22,201 nt of DNA from Bacillota bacterium (GTDB taxonomy: Bacteria > Bacillota > Clostridia > Peptostreptococcales > Anaerovoracaceae). Position numbers and translations under genes: made by a program. The stretch is taken from NCBI GenBank assembly GCA_017543805.1, contig JAFYFK010000173.1, positions 1 through 22,201 of the forward strand. Direction: 5' to 3'. Under the pieces are notes generated by a model. The model was not told the DNA's origin. It did no database searches and worked only from the letters and a program-made list of their open reading frames with translations. Positions 16,960 through 21,680 of this stretch are shown here, piece after piece. Each line of letters opens with the position of its first letter. The first letter of the stretch is position 1.

Positions 16960-16973
16960 AGAAAGGATAAAAC

Positions 16974-17828
16974 ATGATTTCCAGTGAAAACGGCTCCAGC
17001 GGAATGGTCATGCCGGTTGCTCCCGCTTACGGCGGCGGGTATGGCGGCGGTTTCGGTGCGGGCGGCGACTGGTGGGGCATCCTGCTCCTCATCGCCCTGC
17101 TCAATGGCGGCTTCGGTGGCTTCGGCGGCTGGGGCGGTATGGGCGGCATGATGGGCCTTGGCGTTGACTTCCCCTGGCTGCTCAACGGCCAGACCGGGAT
17201 CAACAACAACGTGTCCGACGGCTTCCGTGACGCGCAGATCCACGACTCCATCACTTCCGTCAGAGACGGCGTGAGCAATCTCGCAACTCAGCTTTGCGGC
17301 TGCTGCGGCGACATCCAGAACACGCTTTGCTCCGGCTTTGCCGGGACGACCGCGGCGGTGACCGGCGCTCAGAACGCTATCAGCCAGCAGCTCTACAGCA
17401 ACGAGCTCGCCTCTCTGAATCGTAGCTTCGCCGAGCAGACCGCGAACGCCCAGGGCTTCAACGGCGTGCAGTCCGCACTCTGCGATATTCGCTACGGCTC
17501 CGCCAGCAACACCCGCGACATCATCGAGAGCCAGACCCGCGGCACGCAGGCCGTCCTCGACAAGCTGTGCGCCCTTGAGCTCGACGGCTACAAGAGGGAG
17601 AACGACAACCTCCGTCAGCAGCTCAACATGGCAGACCTCCGCGCCTCTCAGACGGCTCAGAACGCTTTCATCTCGCAGGGCTTTGCCAACGAGGTCGACG
17701 CGCTCTACAACCGCCTCAACTCCTGCCCCGTGCCCACGACTCCCGTCTATGGCCGCACCCCGATCTTCACCTGCAATAACGGCGGTTGTGGCTGCGGCGG
17801 TGTCGGCGGCTTCAACGGCAATTTCTAA
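16974..17828 (+). CDS. Gly-rich, Cys-rich protein with one hydrophobic segment
   Basis: 284 residues, start ATG 16974 behind GAAAGGA. Residues 20-65 are Gly-rich (GGGYGGGFGAGGDWW... GGFGGFGGWGGMGG) and enclose a short hydrophobic stretch (WWGILLLIALLNG, about 33-45). Residues 80-250 form a mostly helical region with ten cysteines scattered through the chain, including CGCCG (108-112). The C-terminus is Gly/Cys-rich again (NNGGCGCGGVGG). It resembles abundant Gly-rich hypothetical proteins of gut Firmicutes phages. Strong C-ending codon bias like that of the capsid gene suggests high expression, hence a possible structural role. A holin is unlikely because only one short hydrophobic stretch is present and the protein is long. 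Confidence 0.6.
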   Translation: MISSENGSSGMVMPVAPAYGGGYGGGFGAGGDWWGILLLIALLNGGFGGFGGWGGMGGMMGLGVDFPWLLNGQTGINNNVSDGFRDAQIHDSITSVRDGVSNLATQLCGCCGDIQNTLCSGFAGTTAAVTGAQNAISQQLYSNELASLNRSFAEQTANAQGFNGVQSALCDIRYGSASNTRDIIESQTRGTQAVLDKLCALELDGYKRENDNLRQQLNMADLRASQTAQNAFISQGFANEVDALYNRLNSCPVPTTPVYGRTPIFTCNNGGCGCGGVGGFNGNF

Positions 17829-17840
17829 GGCGGTGTCGTG

Positions 17841-18317
17841 ATGGCTGAGTTTACTTATAATCCGGTTCAGACCGTGCAGGCCAATCAGCCGGTCGTGCTC
17901 AACACGTCCATCGCTTGCCCGCGCGGCTACGTCCTCCACAGGAACGAAAGCGGAATTGTAACTCTCCGCGGCATCGTCAACAACGCTTGCGGCTGCTTCG
18001 CCAGATACCAGGTGACGTTCAACGGCAATATCGCCGTCCCGTCCACCGGGACTGTTGGTCCGATCTCGGTTGCTCTTGCAATCGACGGCGAGCCGATCCT
18101 GACGAGCAGGGCAATTGCAACGCCGGCGGCTGTTGCTACGGAGCCGCCCACGACGGAGAACTTCTTCAACGTGACCAGCACAGCAATCATCACTGTTCCT
18201 AAAGGCTGTTGCGTCAATGTGTCCGTGGAGAACACGTCCGAAGGAGCGACACCGGCAGTACCGGCGCCTCAGATCCTCGTCCAGAACGCGAATCTGACCG
18301 TAAGCAGGATTGCTTAA
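17841..18317 (+). CDS. Beta-jelly-roll protein, TNF/BclA-C-terminal-like candidate
   Basis: 158 residues from ATG 17841; GTG 17838 is a possible alternative behind AAGGCGG. The protein is almost entirely beta-strand with Gly/Thr/Val-rich edges (VTLRGIVNNACGCFARYQVTFNGNIAVP). It ends in VENTSEG... NANLTVSRIA, which is close in style to the C-terminal trimerising domain of BclA-like and TNF-like bacterial and phage proteins. Such domains form exposed trimers on spores or virions, so a head or tail decoration protein is plausible. The gene lies between the Gly-rich protein and the Arg-Ser-Tyr-rich protein in one message. Fold confidence is moderate; function is inferred. Confidence 0.5.
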   Translation: MAEFTYNPVQTVQANQPVVLNTSIACPRGYVLHRNESGIVTLRGIVNNACGCFARYQVTFNGNIAVPSTGTVGPISVALAIDGEPILTSRAIATPAAVATEPPTTENFFNVTSTAIITVPKGCCVNVSVENTSEGATPAVPAPQILVQNANLTVSRIA

Positions 18318-18332
18318 GGAAAGGAGTACGAG

Positions 18333-18779
18333 ATGCACAAGATCAAGAAACTCAAGGAAAATCTCCTTGAAGAGCTGGAGCACTATGCCGATAAGAAAGA
18401 CTACAACATGGAGGATATCACCGTCATGAAGTATCTTTCCTCGGCGGTCGACCACCTTTGCAACGTTGTCAAAGACGCGGAAGACGAGGAGTACAGCGAG
18501 CGCTCCTACAGGGAAATGCCCCGCAGAAGCTATGAAAGCAGCGAGCGCATGTCCCGCCGCAGCTATGACGACGGGAGAGGCGGAAGCTATGACGACGGCA
18601 TGTCCGGCGCCCGCGGCCGCAGAAATGCACCGCGCGACAGCATGGGCCGCTATTCCGGCGATGGGTATTCCCGCACCGGCGAGATGGCCGAGAAGCTGCG
18701 CGAAATGGGCGAGAACGTCCCCGACGACAGCACCCGCAACGAGATCATGCGTCTGGCCAATCGCATGGCCCAGATGTAA
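18333..18779 (+). CDS. Arg/Ser/Tyr-rich repetitive protein of unknown function
   Basis: 148 residues, start ATG 18333 behind GGAAAGGAG. An N-terminal helical domain (1-50) begins with basic MHKIKKLKENLLEELEHY. Residues 55-115 are low complexity with repeated RRSY and SYDDG words (64-67, 75-78, 77-81, 85-89) and GARGRRNAPRDSMGRYS. A small helical end follows (EMAEKLREMGENVP...). The shape, folded ends joined by an Arg-Ser-Tyr linker, is familiar from hypothetical proteins of gut Clostridia phages. The linker could bind nucleic acid or be a target of modification; neither is shown. It is the last gene before the attachment region and is followed by a strong terminator. Confidence 0.6.
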   Translation: MHKIKKLKENLLEELEHYADKKDYNMEDITVMKYLSSAVDHLCNVVKDAEDEEYSERSYREMPRRSYESSERMSRRSYDDGRGGSYDDGMSGARGRRNAPRDSMGRYSGDGYSRTGEMAEKLREMGENVPDDSTRNEIMRLANRMAQM

Positions 18780-18786
18780 AGCAGGA

Positions 18787-18813
18787 GGGAGGGCAAACGC
18801 CCTCCCTTTTCTT
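18787..18813 (+). terminator. Terminator of the accessory module
   Basis: GGGAGGGC (18787-18794) and GCCCTCCC (18799-18806) form a perfect 8-bp stem with an AAAC loop, followed by TTTTCTT. It begins 7 bases after the last stop codon and closes all rightward virion/accessory transcription before the attachment region. Confidence 0.9.
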
Positions 18814-18832
18814 ACAACTTCTCCTACAACTT
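18812..18832 (+). repeat. Two TACAACTT boxes, putative left arm-type integrase sites
   Basis: TACAACTT occurs at 18813-18820 and 18825-18832, 12 bp apart, and a third copy in the same orientation lies at 18990-18997 on the other side of the tRNA-like core. Direct short repeats on both arms of attP are what lambda-type tyrosine recombinases bind through their N-terminal domain. The role is inferred from position. Confidence 0.45.
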
Positions 18833-18836
18833 AACC

Positions 18837-18866
18837 CATTCCAAAGCGTTCCAAAACGTTCCAGAT
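18837..18866 (+). repeat. Triple 10-bp direct repeat (NRTTCCARAN)
   Basis: CATTCCAAAG, CGTTCCAAAA and CGTTCCAGAT follow one another without a gap. A related AATTCCAACGG appears at 18908-18918. The helical phase of 10 bp suggests cooperative binding of a protein to one face of the DNA, such as an excisionase or the HTH part of the integrase. Confidence 0.5.
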
Positions 18867-18878
18867 TAAAACGGAGGA

Positions 18879-18919
18879 AGCCGTTGAAATCACTGCGTTT
18901 TACAGCAATTCCAACGGCT
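18879..18919. repeat. Inverted repeat next to the attachment core
   Basis: AGCCGTTG (18879-18886) and CAACGGCT (18912-18919) are perfect complements separated by 25 bases; there is no T run on either side. It lies 7 bases from the tRNA-like core and may be a protein-binding site of the attachment region. Confidence 0.45.
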
Positions 18920-18925
18920 CCCATC

Positions 18926-18951
18926 TGGTGGAGGTGGGGGGAGTTGAACTC
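18926..18951 (-). other. Putative attachment core (attP) matching a tRNA 3' end
   Basis: Read on the minus strand, this is TTCAACT (T-loop), CCCCC (3' strand of the T-stem), CACCTCC (acceptor strand), A (discriminator), CCA: the exact spacing of a tRNA 3' end. The 5' strand of the T-stem does not pair (AAGAG instead of GGGGG) and no D or anticodon arm precedes it, so it is not a tRNA gene. The short palindrome GAGTT-G-AACTC at 18941-18951 overlaps the T-loop, a usual crossover position for integrases that target tRNA genes. Integrase lies 50 bases away. The predicted host tRNA would begin GGAGGTG and carry discriminator A (tRNA-Tyr would fit); the identity is uncertain. Confidence 0.65.
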
Positions 18952-18988
18952 TTTTAAAAGTAAGTGTTTGCAATGCCTCGGGTGGACA

Positions 18989-18998
18989 CTACAACTTT
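18989..18998 (+). repeat. Third TACAACTT box, putative right arm site
   Basis: TACAACTT at 18990-18997 lies immediately beyond the integrase stop codon, in the same orientation as the two boxes left of the core. See the boxes at 18812-18832. Confidence 0.4.
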
Positions 18999-18999
18999 A

Positions 19000-20367
19000 T
19001 CACAGTTTTTTGCTCTTTTTGACGTAGCGGTTGAGCTTGTTTCTGACTTCCTTTTCGTGGGCTTGTTCGAGGTGTGTATAGATGTCCTGCGTCATAATAA
19101 TTGTGCTGTGCCCGAGGAGGGATTGCGCGTCTTTGACGTCGATGCCGGCGGAGTGGAGCAGCGTAGCGTATGAGTGGCGGAGCTGATGCGGCGTCGCGGT
19201 TACGCCGGTCTGCTTCCGGTATATCTCGAAGCCCTTCTCGATAAAACGGCGGCGGGGGAGCCCGGCCGGGAAGAAGACGTATTCCTCCGGGTCATGGCCT
19301 TCCGGGAGCACGTCGAAAACGGCGTCGATCAGGGCAACGGTGCGGACGCCTGCTTCTGTCTTCGGCTGCTTGAGCACGGGCTTTGAGTTATCCCAGGCGC
19401 AGGATTGCTCGACACGGACCGTCTTGTTTTTCCGGTCGATATGCTTATACTGGAGTGCGGCGGCTTCTCCGCGGCGGAGGCCAGTGTAAAGCATGAAGTA
19501 ATACATGCGGGCAATGTCGCTGTCGTTTTTATGCTGGTCAATCAACTTGATATCCTCATCACTGGCGGGCTGGCGCGGTGTTTTCTGCTTTCCCTTAATT
19601 ATAGGGAGATCGGAGCACGGATTGTGGTCAATATCCCCGCAGACAAAAGCATAATCCAGAATGCTTTTCAAAACGGACTTGCGGTTGGCAATGCCCTTTT
19701 GAGAATACCCCTGCGCAGCATAGCGCTGCAAATATGTGATTATCATACGCGGCGTGATTTGGTCTACCGGTGTGTCGCCGAATTCATCGACCGCGTTTTT
19801 CTTGCAAACTTTGAACCCGTTTACAGAATTGGGGGAGATTTGCCCTTCTTTTTCTCCCCACCAAAGATCCGCCACCGTCTCAAATGAGCGCGCGGACTTT
19901 TTTCGTTCCTCTTCTTTGAGCGCTTCTGCGTATTTCTGCTCGATCTCTTTATCCGAGTGCCCGTAGAAATACCGTTTCTTTCCCTCGACAACGCGGGACA
20001 TGACAAGCAGGCCGTCGGCGCGCATGGTGTACTTCGACTTGGTCTTCTTCTTTTTCGCCTGCTCCCTTTTATCGTTCCGCCTTTTTAACTCCTTGATCTT
20101 TTCGGCCTGTTCAGCGATGATCCGGTCTTTTTCACTCTCGTGTTTCTCCTCTTCCAGCGCGTAGAGGACGCGGGAGATCGGCTCGATAGATTGATAATAA
20201 TTAAAGCTCTGATTCTCGGAGCCGGGCGCGAGCAGCTTTTTGATCGTACTCAGTGACACATGGTCGCCGCTTGCTTCGAGCATGTCGTAGATCCTTTGAG
20301 CGGACAAGAAGTGCTCTTGCGCGATCTTTTTCAGGGGGAGGATAACGGAAGCCAACGTATTTTCCAT
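19000..20367 (-). CDS. int: Tyrosine recombinase (phage integrase) with N-terminal HTH/coiled-coil
   Basis: 455 residues on the minus strand, start ATG at 20367. Catalytic set: Arg298 (TGLRRGEA), Lys336 (PKTEAG), His394 and Arg397 (HQLRHSYA), His420 (LLGH), Tyr430 (TQDIYTHL). A core-binding domain spans about 160-260 and an arm-binding-type N-terminal domain about 112-155 (RADGLLVMSRVVEGKKRYFYGHS). Before these, residues 1-105 are extra: a helical segment (KKIAQEHFLSAQRIYDMLEA), VSLSTIKKLLAPGSENQSF, and a charged coiled coil (EKDRIIAEQAEKIKELKRR). That part resembles free-standing HTH regulators of Clostridia. Typical integrases of this type are about 380-400 residues. The enzyme integrates and excises the phage at the nearby attP. 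Confidence 0.93.
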   Translation of the reverse strand: MENTLASVILPLKKIAQEHFLSAQRIYDMLEASGDHVSLSTIKKLLAPGSENQSFNYYQSIEPISRVLYALEEEKHESEKDRIIAEQAEKIKELKRRNDKREQAKKKKTKSKYTMRADGLLVMSRVVEGKKRYFYGHSDKEIEQKYAEALKEEERKKSARSFETVADLWWGEKEGQISPNSVNGFKVCKKNAVDEFGDTPVDQITPRMIITYLQRYAAQGYSQKGIANRKSVLKSILDYAFVCGDIDHNPCSDLPIIKGKQKTPRQPASDEDIKLIDQHKNDSDIARMYYFMLYTGLRRGEAAALQYKHIDRKNKTVRVEQSCAWDNSKPVLKQPKTEAGVRTVALIDAVFDVLPEGHDPEEYVFFPAGLPRRRFIEKGFEIYRKQTGVTATPHQLRHSYATLLHSAGIDVKDAQSLLGHSTIIMTQDIYTHLEQAHEKEVRNKLNRYVKKSKKL

Positions 20368-20386
20368 CGGTTTTTCACTCTTTCGA

Positions 20387-20416
20387 TAGTTACAATTTGG
20401 TTACGGTTTAAAACAA
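20387..20416 (-). promoter_or_regulatory. int: Possible integrase promoter
   Basis: On the minus strand TTGTTT (20416-20411) and TAACTA (20392-20387) are 18 bases apart and lie about 20 bases before the integrase ATG. A direct repeat GTTAC (20389-20393 and 20400-20404, + strand, 11 bp apart) overlaps it and could be an operator. The hexamers are weak. Confidence 0.3.
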
Positions 20417-20539
20417 TACTCTTTCATTGATGGGCTTTGGGCGCTATGCTCTGTTCATCCCCCATGAAGCAGGGGCGGGAGCAGCTTGGCGGCACGACGA
20501 CCGCCCCTGTGTTTCCCGGGGAAGAAGGGAGGCGAGGGT

Positions 20540-20671
20540 ATGAAGCCGGCAGAGATCCGCGCGGAGATCAAGGACATTCTTGACCAGTTTTCGGAGGAGC
20601 AGGTAAAAAATGTTCTGCGGCTGGTAGAGCTTACGCTCACCTACCTGCGCATTTCAAAAGTGAATCTGTGA
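20540..20671 (+). CDS. 43-residue helical protein
   Basis: ATG 20540 was chosen because GGGAGGCGAGGG lies directly upstream; the longer open frame from 20486 has no ribosome site. The peptide (MKPAEIRAEIKDILDQF, then EEQVKNVLRLVELTLTYL) is two amphipathic helices, the second rather hydrophobic. It lies between the divergent integrase and the convergent repressor, on the opposite strand to both, where phages often keep small excision or repressor-antagonist proteins. No family is recognised. A 9-bp inverted repeat (20470-20478 with 20501-20509) precedes it. Confidence 0.55.
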   Translation: MKPAEIRAEIKDILDQFSEEQVKNVLRLVELTLTYLRISKVNL

Positions 20672-20794
20672 AAAAATCTTAAAAAAGGGGCTTGCAAAAA
20701 AGCGCCGGGAGTATTACGGTGCAGACACGGGCATCATGAAGACCTCCTGTACTTTTCTTCACGCAGCTCCTCTCAAGAGTCATCTCCATACGGG
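20672..20794 (+). ncRNA. Gene-free gap, possible short transcript
   Basis: No well-supported gene is found between the 43-residue ORF and the repressor. A TTGCAA (20692-20697) with TATTAC (20712-20717) could be a poor promoter with a 14-base spacer. Downstream sequence contains anti-Shine-Dalgarno words (ACCTCCT, CTCCTCTC) and ends in a clear rightward terminator. A 40-codon frame from ATG 20736 lacks a ribosome site. This may be the untranslated tail of the 20540 message or a small RNA. Confidence 0.2.
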
Positions 20795-20837
20795 CAACGC
20801 CGATCTGTCAGCAGCAGGGCGGCGTTGTTCTTTTTTT
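20795..20837 (+). terminator. Rightward terminator, convergent with the repressor gene
   Basis: CAACGCCG (20795-20802) pairs with CGGCGTTG (20820-20827) over 8 bp, followed by TTCTTTTTTTATTTT. It would end + strand transcription coming from the 20540 gene just at the 3' end of the leftward repressor gene. Confidence 0.75.
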
Positions 20838-21285
20838 ATTTTCGCAGTGCTTCTATGATTTTCACTGCCTGAGCAACGTCTTCGGGCGTGGCGCCGTGGG
20901 CCAGCTTAAACAGCATCCGCATGTCATTGCGCGTTCGAAGGTCTTCCAGGAGCGCGACGAGCTCGGCGTTTTCTTCGTCCGTGCCAGTAAAGAGCGTATT
21001 ATAGTTGGTCTCTGTCCCAATCAGGTTCCCGAATTCGTCGTAGGTTTCCGAAACATCAACGAATGGCTCGTCTGTACGCCTCGCAATGAGGCCGGATTTG
21101 CCGGTCAGGAGATAATTAACACTTACACCAAAATATTGTGCAGCCTTCTCTAGCTTCTGGCCTGATGGCGCGTGATCGTCCCATTTTGCTACCGATCCGC
21201 GAGTCAGGCCGGCTTCTTTTTCAAAGCGATTAATAGAGACACCGCGCTTTTCGCAAAGCATTTTCACACGCTCCAGCAGCGTCAT
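20836..21285 (-). CDS. CI-like XRE repressor without peptidase domain
   Basis: 149 residues. I chose the ATG at 21285 because it has AAGGAGGA just upstream on the minus strand; a longer frame up to 21387 would run through the operator/promoter region and lacks a ribosome site. Residues 1-62 are an XRE/Cro-CI HTH (TLLERVKMLCEKRGVSINRFEKEAGLTRGSVAKW...). The rest (about 70-149) is acidic and helical (DEENAELVALLEDLRTRNDMRMLFKLAHGATPEDVAQAVKIIEAL), likely for dimerisation. There is no S24/LexA-type self-cleavage domain, so induction would not use RecA-driven autocleavage directly. It is divergent from the Cro-like gene, with three matching operators between them, and is the probable lysogeny repressor. 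Confidence 0.85.
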   Translation of the reverse strand: MTLLERVKMLCEKRGVSINRFEKEAGLTRGSVAKWDDHAPSGQKLEKAAQYFGVSVNYLLTGKSGLIARRTDEPFVDVSETYDEFGNLIGTETNYNTLFTGTDEENAELVALLEDLRTRNDMRMLFKLAHGATPEDVAQAVKIIEALRK

Positions 21286-21306
21286 AAAGAGTCCTCCTTC
21301 CATGAT

Positions 21307-21322
21307 TGCGAATAAATTCGTA
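21307..21322. promoter_or_regulatory. Operator palindrome O1
   Basis: TGCGAATAAATTCGTA is a near-perfect 16-bp palindrome (CGAAT...ATTCG) between the repressor start and the rightward promoter. It shares the CGAA-TTCG core with O2 and O3 and is placed to affect leftward transcription of the repressor. Confidence 0.65.
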
Positions 21323-21330
21323 AAAAGGTA

Positions 21331-21358
21331 TTGACTTTTACGAAAATATTCGTATAAT
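21331..21358 (+). promoter_or_regulatory. Rightward lysogeny-switch promoter
   Basis: TTGACT (21331-21336) and a perfect TATAAT (21353-21358) are separated by 16 bases. This is the best sigma-70-type promoter in the window. It drives the Cro-like and XRE-GIY-YIG genes through a leader of about 125 bases. Its spacer is almost entirely occupied by operator O2, so repressor binding should block it. Confidence 0.85.
21339..21354. promoter_or_regulatory. Operator palindrome O2 inside the promoter
   Basis: TACGAAAATATTCGTA, a 16-bp palindrome with one central mismatch position, fills the spacer and touches the -10 box of the rightward promoter. It is the likely primary site for the repressor at 20836-21285. 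Confidence 0.75.
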
Positions 21359-21448
21359 GAATAACGTAGGAAGCCGCAAAAAACCAAGCCAGCGGCGAGA
21401 AAACCATTGGCAGAAGCGAAGTATCAGAATTTGCTGCAACATCATTCT

Positions 21449-21464
21449 AACGAAAATTTTCGCA
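21449..21464. promoter_or_regulatory. Operator palindrome O3 in the transcribed leader
   Basis: AACGAAAATTTTCGCA shares the CGAAAAT-TTCG pattern of O2. It lies about 85 bases downstream of the expected start site, followed by a half site TACGAAAG (21473-21480) that merges into the Shine-Dalgarno of the Cro-like gene. It could act as a roadblock or looping site. Confidence 0.6.
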
Positions 21465-21490
21465 TTTGTCAATACGAAAGGAGGGAGGAC

Positions 21491-21679
21491 ATGCTTAAAA
21501 AAATTAAGGACCTTTGCGAAGCCCGCGGCATTGGGATCTCGCAGCTCGAAAAAGAGCTTGGGTTTGGTCGAGACACTATTTCAAAGTGGGCTACCAGCAT
21601 CCCGCGAGCCGACCGGCTGAAAGCTGTCGCTGATTTTTTTGGGGTGACAGTTGACGAGTTGATGGAGGAGGCCGGCTGA
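21491..21679 (+). CDS. Cro-like small XRE regulator
   Basis: 62 residues. ATG 21491 is preceded by AAAGGAGGGAGGAC, a strong ribosome site, and the protein from here is a minimal HTH. Upstream in-frame codons from 21407 would be translated from the operator-bearing leader and look unrelated. The whole chain is one XRE/Cro-type HTH (IKDLCEARGIGISQLEKELGFGRDTISKW... DRLKAVADFFGVTVDELM). It is divergent from the repressor and under the operator-controlled promoter, the usual position of a Cro or early activator. The stop lies one base before the next ATG. Confidence 0.85.
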   Translation: MLKKIKDLCEARGIGISQLEKELGFGRDTISKWATSIPRADRLKAVADFFGVTVDELMEEAG

Positions 21680-21680
21680 A

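Noticed and set aside
16974..17828. Holin
   Set aside because: One short hydrophobic stretch in a 284-residue Gly/Cys-rich protein does not match holin layouts.
16950..18455. 501-codon open frame on the minus strand
   Set aside because: It lies opposite three well-supported + strand genes with ribosome sites. Its composition is a mirror of their codon bias, and it runs across their intergenic boundaries.
18926..18990. A functional tRNA gene on the minus strand
   Set aside because: Only the T-loop-to-CCA part fits; the T-stem's 5' strand does not pair and no anticodon or D arm is present. Reported as an attachment core instead.
20736..20858. 40-codon frame starting MKTSCTFLHAAPLKSH
   Set aside because: No ribosome site, it overlaps the terminator and the end of the repressor gene, and no family was recognised.
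21286..21387. Upstream extension of the repressor
   Set aside because: It would translate the operators and promoter in reverse and lacks a ribosome site; AAGGAGGA precedes the ATG at 21285.
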